The position numbers and the translations under genes were made by a program. Positions 26,891 through 34,402 of a stretch of DNA of 64,000 bases are shown piece by piece; the first letter of the stretch is position 1; each line of letters begins with the position of its first letter. Source of the DNA: Methylobacterium hispanicum (GTDB taxonomy: Bacteria > Pseudomonadota > Alphaproteobacteria > Rhizobiales > Beijerinckiaceae); contig NZ_BPQO01000014.1 of the NCBI RefSeq assembly GCF_022179285.1, positions 96,868-160,867 on the forward strand. Direction: 5' to 3'. A model generated the notes under the pieces. The model was given only the letters and a program-made list of their open reading frames with translations, did not search any database and was not told the origin of the DNA.

Positions 26891-27921
26891 TGGCCGACGA
26901 GGACGACCCGAAGGCCGGCCGCTCGGCCGAGCAGGATGCCGGGCGGGACACCGGGCGCGCGGAGCCGGCCGCGGTCCGGGACGCGGGCGTTCCGCGGCAC
27001 GGCCGGGTGCGCAAGCTCCTCCGGTTCGCCGCGACCGCCGCGATCCTGGCCGTGGCGCTCGCGGCTGCGGCCGTGGTCTGGCACATCTACGTCACGGCGC
27101 CCTGGACCCGGGACGGGCGCGTGCGCGTGCAGGTGGCCGCCGTCGCGCCCCAGGTCTCGGGCCAGATCGTCGCGCTGAAGGTTTCCGACAATCAGACGGT
27201 CAAGCGCGGCGATGTGCTCTACACGATCGACCCCTTCGATTTCGAGATCGCCGTGACGCAGGCCGAGGCCGAGGTGAGGAACCGCGAGGCCGACCTGCAG
27301 GTCAAGAACGCGGAGTCGGACCGCCGGCAGGCGCTGACCACCCTCTCGACATCCGTCGAGCAGAAGCAGCAATATGCCGGGACCGCCAAGATCGCCGAGG
27401 CCGCACTGGCGACCGCCAAGGCACATCTCTCCCAGGCTCGGATCAACCTCAAGCGCACGGAAGTGCGGGCGCCGGTCAACGGCCGCGTGACCAACCTGCT
27501 GCTGCGCGTGGGCGACTATGCCACCACCGGCACGGTCAACCTCCGGGTGATCGACACGGACACGTTCTGGATCGACGGCTACTTCGAGGAGACGAAGATG
27601 GCCAACATCCACGTGAACGACCCGGCCGAGATGCAGCTCATGGGCTTCGCGCCGGTCTTGAAGGGGACGGTGGAGAGCGTCACGCTCGGCATCGCCACCG
27701 CCAGCGCCGCACCGAGCACGCAGGGGCTGCCGGACGTCGATCCGGTCTTCACCTGGGTTCGCCTCGCTCAGCGCGTCCCGGTGCGCATCCGCATCGATCA
27801 GGTGCCGGAGGACGTGCCGCTGGTGGCCGGCATGACCGCGACCGTGATGGTCAACAACGGCGTCGGGACCCGTCCGGCGTGGTTCGCGGATCTGAGCCGC
27901 ACGCTCACCGGCGTCCGTTGA
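26890..27921 (+). CDS. HlyD-family membrane-fusion adaptor (AaeA/EmrA-like)
   Basis: 343 residues. One N-terminal membrane helix at about 46-66 follows a charged cytoplasmic tail. The barrel-sandwich begins 'RDGRVRVQVAAVAPQVSGQI' and 'VSDNQTVKRGDVLYTIDPFDFEIA'. A helical hairpin of about 90 residues follows, then 'LKRTEVRAPVNGRVTNLLLRVGDYATTG', the second lipoyl half. It spans the periplasm and joins an inner-membrane pump to an outer-membrane channel. It is coupled to DUF1656; neither a FUSC/MFS pump nor an outer-membrane factor follows, so the system seems incomplete at this locus. Confidence 0.88.
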   Translation: MADEDDPKAGRSAEQDAGRDTGRAEPAAVRDAGVPRHGRVRKLLRFAATAAILAVALAAAAVVWHIYVTAPWTRDGRVRVQVAAVAPQVSGQIVALKVSDNQTVKRGDVLYTIDPFDFEIAVTQAEAEVRNREADLQVKNAESDRRQALTTLSTSVEQKQQYAGTAKIAEAALATAKAHLSQARINLKRTEVRAPVNGRVTNLLLRVGDYATTGTVNLRVIDTDTFWIDGYFEETKMANIHVNDPAEMQLMGFAPVLKGTVESVTLGIATASAAPSTQGLPDVDPVFTWVRLAQRVPVRIRIDQVPEDVPLVAGMTATVMVNNGVGTRPAWFADLSRTLTGVR

Positions 27922-28072
27922 ATGCTCGCGTGGCCGAACACCTCGCCGGGCGCCGCGGCGCCGGCTTTTTGCACCGCAGCGCCCCTATGCCTAAGTCCTT
28001 GATCGCCTGCGCGTGCGCCGCGAAGGCGCCCGAGCGTGGCGAATACGTTTTGGCCAAGCCCCGATTTTCCGA

Positions 28073-28101
28073 TTGACGTCTGTCGAATACGGTCGCAATC
28101 T
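28073..28101 (+). promoter_or_regulatory. Candidate promoter of the orphan leader
   Basis: TTGACG at 28073-28078, a 17-base spacer and CAATCT at 28096-28101. The -35 box is good and the -10 box is weak. It precedes the hairpin and short frames described at 28102-28470. Confidence 0.3.
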
Positions 28102-28470
28102 CTCTGGGTGCTTCGGGAAGGGAAGCACAACCGTTCCGGATACGGCGCGCAAGGCGCGAATATCTGGCGCGACGATCCGTGAGCGAAGCTGAAGGAGACA
28201 GGAATGACTCCACCCCAGCAGAACGCCGTAACGACCACTCTCGGACCGGTCCGGCCGAGAGCCTAGCGGCAGATCGAGCGGACAACCCGGCGGAGGACGG
28301 CTCCAGGGGCGCAGAAGCGGCCGAACGGCGCGACTTCGAACACGCGAAATGCCCCACCTCAAGCCGTCTCCGGCGCGGTTCACTCCGGCAGTGCCGTGGA
28401 GATAATGACCATCGCGAAGGTGCCGAGCGCTCGCCGACAGCCCAGCAGGCTGCGTGCGGGCTGAACCCAT
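28102..28470 (+). ncRNA. Candidate structured leader RNA with no gene behind it
   Basis: The 642-base gap 27922-28563 has no long gene. This part contains a perfect 7-bp hairpin (28108-28114 with 28122-28128), a strong ribosome site before a 20-codon frame at 28204, a stem across the end of that frame (CTCTCGG / CCGAGAG), and a second 19-codon frame at 28405. This is the layout of an attenuator-type leader with a regulatory peptide. The next gene, gatB, faces the other way, so no target is visible. No known riboswitch consensus was recognised. Confidence 0.35.
28204..28266 (+). CDS. Candidate 20-residue leader peptide
   Basis: ATG 28204 to TAG 28266, preceded by AAGGAG with a six-base spacer, one of the best ribosome sites in the window. 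The peptide is rich in proline, threonine and arginine (PP near the start, GPVRPRA at the end). Its last codons pair into a stem, as in attenuator peptides. No homologue is recognised. Confidence 0.4.
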   Translation: MTPPQQNAVTTTLGPVRPRA

Positions 28471-28513
28471 GTGCGGTGAGATCCGACGTTCGGGACCGTA
28501 AAGGAAACGGGCC

Positions 28514-28541
28514 GCCCTCTCCCCGCAGGCGGGGAGAGGGG
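28514..28541 (-). terminator. Hairpin after gatB
   Basis: CCCTCTCCCC GCAG GCGGGGAGAGGG-type palindrome starting 22 bases beyond the gatB stop on the minus strand. It belongs to the CCTCTCCC repeat family of the window. Confidence 0.5.
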
Positions 28542-28563
28542 ATACACGTCCCCGCGATGGGCC

Positions 28564-30036
28564 TCACGCGATTCCGAGCTTCGCCTTCAGCAGGGCGTTC
28601 ACGGCCGCCGGGTTGGCCTTGCCGCCGGTGGCCTTCATGGTCTGGCCGACGAACCAGCCGAGCAGCGTCGGCTTCTCTCGCGCCTGCGCGACCTTGTCGG
28701 GGTTCTGGGCGATGATCTGGTCCACCGCCGCCTCGATCGCGCCGGTGTCGGTGACCTGCTTCATGCCGCGGGCCTCGACGACGGCACGCGGGTCGCCACC
28801 ATCGGTCCAGACGATCTCGAACAGGTCCTTGGCGATCTTGCCCGAGATCGTGCCCTCGCCGATCAGGTCGATGATGCTGCCCAGCTGGTCCGCCGAGACC
28901 GGGCTCTGGTCGATGCCGAGCCCCTCCTTGTTGAGGCGCCCGAACAGCTCGTTGATCACCCAGTTCGCCGCGGCCTTGCCGTCGCGGCCCTTGGCCACCG
29001 CCTCGTAGAAGTCGGCGGACGCCCGCTCGGCCACCAGCACGCCCGCGTCGTAGGGCGAGAGGCCGAAATCGGCCACGAAGCGCGCCTTCTTGGCGTCGGG
29101 CAGCTCCGGCAGGCCGGCCGCGAGCCCGTCCACGAAGTCCTGGCTGAACTCCAGCGGCAGGAGGTCCGGGTCGGGGAAGTAGCGGTAATCGTGCGCCTCT
29201 TCCTTCGAGCGCATCGAGCGGGTCTCGCCCCGGCCCGGGTCGAACAGGCGGGTCTCCTGCACGATCGCGCCCCCGTCCTCGAGGATCGCGATCTGGCGGC
29301 GCGCCTCGGTCTCGATGGCCTGGCCGATGAAGCGGATCGAGTTGACGTTCTTGATCTCGCAGCGGGTGCCGAGCGGCTCACCGGGGCGGCGCACCGAGAC
29401 GTTCACGTCGGCGCGGAGATTCCCCTTCTCCATGTCGCCGTCGCAGGTGCCGAGATAGCGCAGGATGGTGCGCAGCTTCGTCACGTAGGCCTTGGCCTCC
29501 TCGGACGAGCGCAGATCGGGTCGCGAGACGATCTCCATCAGGGCGACGCCCGAGCGGTTGAGATCGACGAAGCTCAGGTTCGGCGCCTGGTCGTGCAGCG
29601 ACTTGCCGGCATCCTGCTCAAGGTGCAGGCGCTCGATGCCGACCGTGATCGACTCGCCCTCGGGCAGATCGACCAGCACCTCGCCCTCGCCGACGATCGG
29701 GTCCTTGTACTGCGAGATCTGGTAGCCCTGCGGCAGGTCCGGGTAGAAGTAGTTCTTCCGGTCGAACACCGAGCGCAGGTTGATCCTGGCCTTCAGCCCG
29801 AGGCCGGTGCGCACCGCCTGCGCCACGCACTCCTCGTTGATCACCGGCAGCATGCCGGGCATGGCCGCGTCGACGAGCGAGACGTGGGCGTTGGGCTCGG
29901 CACCGAAGGCGGTCGAGGCGCCGGAGAACAGCTTGGAGCGGCTGGTGATCTGGGCGTGGATCTCCATGCCGATCACGACCTCCCAGTCGTGCAGGCCGCC
30001 CTTGATCAGCTTCTTCGGGTTCACGGGTGCGTTCAT
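28564..30036 (-). CDS. gatB: Asp-tRNA(Asn)/Glu-tRNA(Gln) amidotransferase subunit B
   Basis: 490 residues. It activates misacylated Glu-tRNA(Gln) or Asp-tRNA(Asn) with ATP before amidation by GatA. 'DWEVVIGMEIHAQITSRSKLFSGA' is the N-terminal signature. 'NLRADVNVSVRRPGEPLGTRCEIKNVNS' and 'EAHDYRYFPDPDLLPLEFS' follow in the catalytic cradle. The C-terminal YqeY-like tail ends 'LLGWFVGQTMKATGGKANP' in the tRNA-binding helix domain. It lies downstream of gatC, gatA and a small membrane-protein gene on the same strand. Confidence 0.97.
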   Translation of the reverse strand: MNAPVNPKKLIKGGLHDWEVVIGMEIHAQITSRSKLFSGASTAFGAEPNAHVSLVDAAMPGMLPVINEECVAQAVRTGLGLKARINLRSVFDRKNYFYPDLPQGYQISQYKDPIVGEGEVLVDLPEGESITVGIERLHLEQDAGKSLHDQAPNLSFVDLNRSGVALMEIVSRPDLRSSEEAKAYVTKLRTILRYLGTCDGDMEKGNLRADVNVSVRRPGEPLGTRCEIKNVNSIRFIGQAIETEARRQIAILEDGGAIVQETRLFDPGRGETRSMRSKEEAHDYRYFPDPDLLPLEFSQDFVDGLAAGLPELPDAKKARFVADFGLSPYDAGVLVAERASADFYEAVAKGRDGKAAANWVINELFGRLNKEGLGIDQSPVSADQLGSIIDLIGEGTISGKIAKDLFEIVWTDGGDPRAVVEARGMKQVTDTGAIEAAVDQIIAQNPDKVAQAREKPTLLGWFVGQTMKATGGKANPAAVNALLKAKLGIA

Positions 30037-30132
30037 GGTCGTCCGGGCCGATCCTCGGGGAGGGTCGCGGGGTGGGCGGGGGGCAAAGCCCCTCGCGCCG
30101 TGGCGAGAGTTAGGGGTGGGTGCCCGCGCGGG

Positions 30133-30432
30133 TCAAGCGCGGGGCCGGAGCGCGCGGCGCGCGGCGTATCCGAGGATCGCCCAGAGGAGCGCCGCGATCG
30201 TCCGCACGGGGAAGAAGGTCGGCCCGTCGTGGCTGACGGGGGCCGGCCACGGGATGCCGACCGCGCCGATCGCCCAGGAGGCCAGCACCGAGACGGCGAG
30301 CGCGATGATCGCCGCGATGAAGACCTTGCCGAACTGGCTCGCGGTCCAGCCGAGATAGAGCGCCAGCAGAACGAGGATCGGGTCGAGCCCGGCCCAGATC
30401 CAGACGGTCCAGGGATAATAGGGGACGCTCAT
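30133..30432 (-). CDS. Small membrane protein inserted between gatA and gatB
   Basis: 99 residues with three hydrophobic stretches (about 8-27, 34-57 and 76-92). It is unrecognised. Its ATG overlaps the gatA TGA in an ATGA junction, so it is translated with gatA. Co-transcription suggests no functional link with tRNA amidation by itself; such small membrane genes in gat operons are common hitch-hikers in Rhizobiales. Confidence 0.7.
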   Translation of the reverse strand: MSVPYYPWTVWIWAGLDPILVLLALYLGWTASQFGKVFIAAIIALAVSVLASWAIGAVGIPWPAPVSHDGPTFFPVRTIAALLWAILGYAARRALRPRA

Positions 30433-31910
30433 GCCCACCAGGGCTTCGGCAGGCTGACCCGGCCGGCCGCGTCCTCGATCACTTGGCTCGCGGCGAACAG
30501 CGTCTCCTCGTCGAAGGGGCGGCCGATCAGCTGCAGGCCGAGCGGCAGCCCTTGCGCGTCGAGCCCCGCCGGCACCGAGATGCCGGGGAGCCCCGCCATG
30601 TTCACCGTCACGGTGAAGACGTCGTTGAGGTACATCTCGACCGGGTCGGCCGAAGCCTTCTCGCCCACGCCGAAGGCGGCGGACGGGGTCGCGGGGGTGA
30701 GGATCGCGTCGACGCCGGCCGCGTAGGCTTGCTCGAAGTCGCGCTTGATCAGGGTGCGGATCTTCTGGGCGCGCACGTAGTAGGCGTCGTAGTAGCCCGC
30801 CGACAGCACGTAGGTGCCGATCATGATGCGGCGCTTCACCTCGCGGCCGAAGCCCGCCGCGCGGGTCTTCTCGTACAGGCCCACGATGTCGCTCGCCGGC
30901 ACGCGCAGGCCGTAGCGCACGCCGTCGTAGCGGGCGAGGTTCGAGGAGGCCTCGGCAGGCGCCACGATGTAGTAGGCCGGCAGCGCGTACTGCGTGTGCG
31001 GCAGCGAGATCTCCCGGATGGTGGCGCCGGCCTCCTTCAGCCACGCCGCGCCCTGGTCCCAGAGCCGCTGGATTTCCGCCGGCATGCCATCGACCCGGTA
31101 TTCACGGGGAATGCCGATGGTCAGGCCCTTCACGCCGCGCGAGACCGCCGCCTCGAAATCCGGCACGGGCAGGTCGGCGCAGGTGGTGTCGCGCGCGTCC
31201 GAGCCGGACATGGAGCCCAAGAGGATCGCGCAGTCGCGCACCGTGCGGGCGATCGGGCCGGCCTGGTCGAGCGAGGAGGCGAAGGCCACCGTGCCCCAGC
31301 GCGAGCAGCGGCCGTAGGTCGGCTTGATGCCGACGGTGCCCGTGAAGGCCGCGGGCTGGCGGATCGAGCCGCCCGTATCGGTCGCGGTGGCCCCGAGGCA
31401 GAGATGCGCGGCGACCGCCGCCGCCGAGCCGCCCGAGGAGCCGCCCGGCACGATGGCCGCCTCCGAGCCGTTGCGGCGCCAGGGCGAGATCACGGTGCCG
31501 TAGGCGCTAGTCTCGTTCGAGGAGCCCATGGCGAACTCGTCGAGGTTGAGCTTGCCCAGCATCACCGCGCCGTCGCGCCAGAGGTTGGCCGAGACGGCCG
31601 ACTCGTAGTGCGGGGTGAAGGTCTCCAGGATCTTCGAGCCCGCGGTGGTCCGGGTGCCCTCGGTGCAGAACAGGTCCTTGATGCCGAGCGGCAGGCCTTC
31701 GAGCGGGCGGGCCTCGCCGGCCGCGATCCTCGCGTCGGAGGCGTCGGCCATCCCGAGGGCCCGCTCGGGCGTCTCCAAGATGTAGGCGTTGAGGGGCCGC
31801 GCCCGCTCGACCGCCGCGACATGGGCCTGGGTCAGTTCGCGGGCTGAGAAGCGCTTGGCCTTCAGGCCGTCGCGCGCCTCGGCGAGGGAGAGTTCGTTGA
31901 GTTCGCTCAC
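30429..31910 (-). CDS. gatA: Asp-tRNA(Asn)/Glu-tRNA(Gln) amidotransferase subunit A
   Basis: 493 residues. The glutaminase/amidase subunit supplies ammonia from glutamine. The Ser-cisSer-Lys triad is in place: lysine in 'GIKDLFCTEGTRTTAGSKIL' near residue 78, and the serines in 'VPGGSSGGSAAAVAA' and 'ATATDTGGSIRQPAAFTG'. GTG 31910 is chosen because the protein then begins 'SELNELSLAEARDGLK', the family N-terminus, although the frame is open to 31979. It follows gatC by 85 bases. Confidence 0.95.
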   Translation of the reverse strand: MSELNELSLAEARDGLKAKRFSARELTQAHVAAVERARPLNAYILETPERALGMADASDARIAAGEARPLEGLPLGIKDLFCTEGTRTTAGSKILETFTPHYESAVSANLWRDGAVMLGKLNLDEFAMGSSNETSAYGTVISPWRRNGSEAAIVPGGSSGGSAAAVAAHLCLGATATDTGGSIRQPAAFTGTVGIKPTYGRCSRWGTVAFASSLDQAGPIARTVRDCAILLGSMSGSDARDTTCADLPVPDFEAAVSRGVKGLTIGIPREYRVDGMPAEIQRLWDQGAAWLKEAGATIREISLPHTQYALPAYYIVAPAEASSNLARYDGVRYGLRVPASDIVGLYEKTRAAGFGREVKRRIMIGTYVLSAGYYDAYYVRAQKIRTLIKRDFEQAYAAGVDAILTPATPSAAFGVGEKASADPVEMYLNDVFTVTVNMAGLPGISVPAGLDAQGLPLGLQLIGRPFDEETLFAASQVIEDAAGRVSLPKPWWA

Positions 31911-31995
31911 GGGATCCGTCCTCACGTCCGCCCTGCGGCGGCGGGGCCTGCCCGGCGTCGCGGCCGGGCGCTCAAGCATGGGGGCGCGGTCCGCC

Positions 31996-32283
31996 CTACT
32001 CGACCACCTTCGGGACGAGGAAGTAGTTGTCCTCGGTCTCGGGGGCGTTGGCGACGACGTCCGCGGCGCGCTCGCCGTCCGTGACCACGTCGGCCCGCTT
32101 CTTCATCGCCATCGGGGTGACCGAGGTCATCGGCTCGACGCCCGAGACGTCCACCGTGCCGAGTTGCTCGACGAACGCCAGGATCGCGTTGAGCTCGCCC
32201 TGCAGCGGCGCGACCTCCTCGTCCGAGACCGCGATGCGCGCCAGATGCGCGATGCGCCTGACCGTCTGTGCGTCGACCGACAT
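31996..32283 (-). CDS. gatC: Asp-tRNA(Asn)/Glu-tRNA(Gln) amidotransferase subunit C
   Basis: 95 residues. It wraps around GatA and GatB to stabilise the complex. It starts 'MSVDAQTVRRIAHLARIAVS', continues with 'ELNAILAFVEQLGTVDVSGVEP' and ends 'NYFLVPKVVE', all typical of GatC. ATG 32283 is the family start; an upstream in-frame ATG at 32358 adds unrelated residues. It is the first gene of gatCA-x-B. Confidence 0.95.
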   Translation of the reverse strand: MSVDAQTVRRIAHLARIAVSDEEVAPLQGELNAILAFVEQLGTVDVSGVEPMTSVTPMAMKKRADVVTDGERAADVVANAPETEDNYFLVPKVVE

Positions 32284-32470
32284 GCCTACCCGTTCCGTGC
32301 CCGCGGGCTCCCGCGAAAAGTCCGCCGGGCTATAGCATCGGGCTTCGCGGCGCCGCAACGCGGCCAGGCGGCAGCCGAGCGCGAGCCGCCCTCGTTCCGG
32401 GTTCGCCCGCGGCGCCCCGGACGTGCGGAGCGGACGCGTCAGGGCCGGTCCGGACCTGACCGGCCGTCGC

Positions 32471-32674
32471 TCAGGTCACCACATGGTTGGGCGTGGTGCT
32501 GACATCGACGACGACGCCGCGCTTCACCGGGTTGAAGTGCGCCTGGCCCAGGCCGAAGACGAGGATCTCGAAGGCGAGCAGCAGCATCAGCCGGTGCTTG
32601 CGCGGGAGCGTGCCCGGCGGGAGCGTGCCCGGACTGCGGCGGGCGGGGCGGGACGAGGTCGCGACGAGGGTCAA
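32471..32674 (-). CDS. Possible small membrane-anchored peptide
   Basis: 67 codons from TTG 32674 (GGAGG eight bases upstream) or 38 from ATG 32587. The shared C-terminal part has one hydrophobic segment (LMLLLAFEILVFGLG) and a tail ending TTPNHVVT. The N-terminal extension contains a small in-frame DNA duplication encoding GTLPPGTLPR. It is unrecognised and may not be real. A CtrA-type box lies 21-36 bases before the TTG. Confidence 0.35.
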   Translation of the reverse strand: MTLVATSSRPARRSPGTLPPGTLPRKHRLMLLLAFEILVFGLGQAHFNPVKRGVVVDVSTTPNHVVT

Positions 32675-32694
32675 GCGCGGGGCCTCCGGAAGCG

Positions 32695-32710
32695 TTAACG
32701 AGACGTTAAC
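32695..32710. promoter_or_regulatory. CtrA-type binding site
   Basis: TTAACGAGACGTTAAC fits the alphaproteobacterial CtrA consensus TTAA-N7-TTAAC exactly, and because it is nearly symmetrical it fits on both strands. A further GTTAAC lies at 32762-32767 (half site). It sits between a possible small gene on the minus strand and the SUKH/ruvX unit on the plus strand. Confidence 0.65.
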
Positions 32711-32798
32711 GTACCTATGCCGGAACCGTGCCAGCCTGCGCCACGTCGAACTGCGCGCAGGGTTAACGGCTGTGGACGGACCGGGGATGGAGGATCGG

Positions 32799-33353
32799 AT
32801 GTGGGCTGAGGTCTTCGCGGAGCTGCGCCAGGGTTGTCCGTCGGACGAGGCCGAGATCGCGCGGGCGGAGCGTGAGCTCGGCTTCTCGCTGCCCGAATCC
32901 TACCGGAGCTTCTGCCGGGCGTGCGGGGCCGGGCTCGCGGGCGGCCGCGTGCGGGTGGCCACGCCCCTGCCCTACCCGGCCGCCGACCTCGTCGTGCGCG
33001 CCGAGCTGATCGCCCACAGCATCCAGGCGGCGATCGGCCTGCTCGATACGCCGCCCGCCCTCGCGGTCGAGGGCGACGATCCGGGCGTGCTCGACCGGGC
33101 CTGCTTCTTCGGCGAGACCGACGACGGCCACTTCCTGTTCTGGGACGTCGCGGGCGAGCCCGAATACGACATCTGGCTTCTGGCGCCCGACCTCGAGACG
33201 GTGCGCTTCGGGGGCGAGAGCCTGGATGCCCTGTTCCGGCGCCTGCAGGGCGCGGGCGTGCGCACCGTCCTCGGCGAGGCGGCCGAGCCCCTGCCCGCCG
33301 TGTTCGAGGGGATCGAGGCGGCGGTGCTGGCGCGCGGGGCCGAAGCCTCGTAA
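32799..33353 (+). CDS. SMI1/KNR4 (SUKH)-family protein
   Basis: 184 residues. It opens 'EIARAERELGFSLPESYRSFCRACG', the SUKH signature in which a helix is followed by LP-x-x-Y. 'FGETDDGHFLFWDVAGEPEYDIWLL' in the middle matches the domain core. SUKH proteins are often immunity proteins to secreted nuclease toxins, but solitary ones without a toxin exist; no toxin gene is nearby. ATG 32799 is chosen for GGAGG five bases upstream; ATG 32787 is the alternative. ruvX starts 9 bases later, so they form one unit. Confidence 0.72.
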   Translation: MWAEVFAELRQGCPSDEAEIARAERELGFSLPESYRSFCRACGAGLAGGRVRVATPLPYPAADLVVRAELIAHSIQAAIGLLDTPPALAVEGDDPGVLDRACFFGETDDGHFLFWDVAGEPEYDIWLLAPDLETVRFGGESLDALFRRLQGAGVRTVLGEAAEPLPAVFEGIEAAVLARGAEAS

Positions 33354-33362
33354 GGCCGGCAC

Positions 33363-33890
33363 ATGGTCAGCCCGGATACCCGCCAGGACGCTCGAACCGA
33401 CGACATCGCCGCCTTCGCCGAGGCGTCCCGCGGCGGCGCGCGCCTGATCGGCGTCGATCTCGGCACGAAGACGATCGGGCTCGCCCTCTCCGACGTGCAG
33501 CGCCGCATCGCCTCGCCGCTGGAGACGATCCGCCGGGTGAAGTTCACGCCGGATGCCGGGCGTCTGCGCGACCTCTGCCTGAAGCACGCGGTCGGCGGCC
33601 TCGTCTTCGGCCTTCCGCTCAACATGGACGGCTCGGAGGGGCCGCGGGTGCAATCGACCCGGGCCTTCGTGCGCAACCTGAAACCGATCCTCGACCTGCC
33701 GGTCCTGTTCCACGACGAGCGCCTCTCGACCGCGGTCGTCACGCGCGCGCTGATCGAGGCCGACGCCTCACGGGCCAAGCGCGCGCAGCTCGTGGACAAG
33801 CTCGCCGCCGCCTACATCCTGCAGGGCGCCCTCGACATGATGCAGGCGCGGGAGCCGGACGCGGGCGACCGGTTCCCGGTCTTCTCCTAG
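33363..33890 (+). CDS. ruvX: Putative pre-16S rRNA nuclease / Holliday junction resolvase-like YqgF
   Basis: 175 residues with an RNase H fold. The first aspartate is in 'LIGVDLGTKTIGLALSD' near residue 31, the glutamate segment is 'GGLVFGLPLNMDGSEGPR', and the last motif is 'FHDERLSTAVVTRALIEAD'. In E. coli it trims the 5' end of 16S rRNA; a resolvase role was proposed from structure. It is 9 bases downstream of the SUKH gene. Confidence 0.93.
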   Translation: MVSPDTRQDARTDDIAAFAEASRGGARLIGVDLGTKTIGLALSDVQRRIASPLETIRRVKFTPDAGRLRDLCLKHAVGGLVFGLPLNMDGSEGPRVQSTRAFVRNLKPILDLPVLFHDERLSTAVVTRALIEADASRAKRAQLVDKLAAAYILQGALDMMQAREPDAGDRFPVFS

Positions 33891-33935
33891 CGGGCGAGGC
33901 GGCGCGGGGCCCGAGCTGATCGCCCGGACGCCGCC

Positions 33936-34175
33936 TCACTCCCGTGCGGCGGAGCGCTCCCGGCGGCCTTCATCCTCGCCGAACGCCGTCCTGCGCCACT
34001 GGGGCGGGCAGATCATCCGGCCCTCGTAGCCGTCGAAACCGCCGCTGTAGGTGAAGCGGTTCAGGGCGGCGTAGCGCGCCCGCTCCGGCGCGGTATCGGT
34101 GCGGAAGCCCGCGCTGTAGGGCGTCCGTCCCCGGCGCTGCATCCCGGGCCCCTCGCCCGAGCACGGCTTCGACAT
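33936..34175 (-). CDS. Unknown 79-residue basic protein
   Basis: ATG 34175 with GAGGAGGG five bases upstream, one of the better ribosome sites nearby. The product has no signal or membrane segment and contains two cysteines (SKPCSGEG and MICPPQW). The middle, 'AALNRFTYSGGFDGYEGR', is aromatic and glycine rich. No family is recognised. It is convergent with ruvX. Confidence 0.5.
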   Translation of the reverse strand: MSKPCSGEGPGMQRRGRTPYSAGFRTDTAPERARYAALNRFTYSGGFDGYEGRMICPPQWRRTAFGEDEGRRERSAARE

Positions 34176-34402
34176 CCCGGCCCTCCTCACGCACGACGCT
34201 CTTCTCCGGGATCAATATCCGATCGCGCGGCCGCGTTGCATCCTAGCGCCTGTTCGATCGGTTTCGAAGACCGCGCGTTCTCCCGTCATGCCGGTCCGGC
34301 ACGCGATCCCGCCGGCAAGCCGCGCAGGATTGCCGGTGCCGAGCCGCCCGTCGACCGCGCGATCCCCTGCCTCGTGTGGACCCATTGCCCGCGCGTCAGC
34401 CT

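Noticed and set aside
27987..28076. 29-residue frame starting MPKSLIACACAAK
   Set aside because: No ribosome site, no conserved look, and it runs into the proposed promoter of the leader.
32799..33353. SUKH gene considered as an immunity gene of a toxin system
   Set aside because: No polymorphic toxin, secretion gene or second immunity gene is adjacent; the neighbour is the housekeeping gene ruvX.
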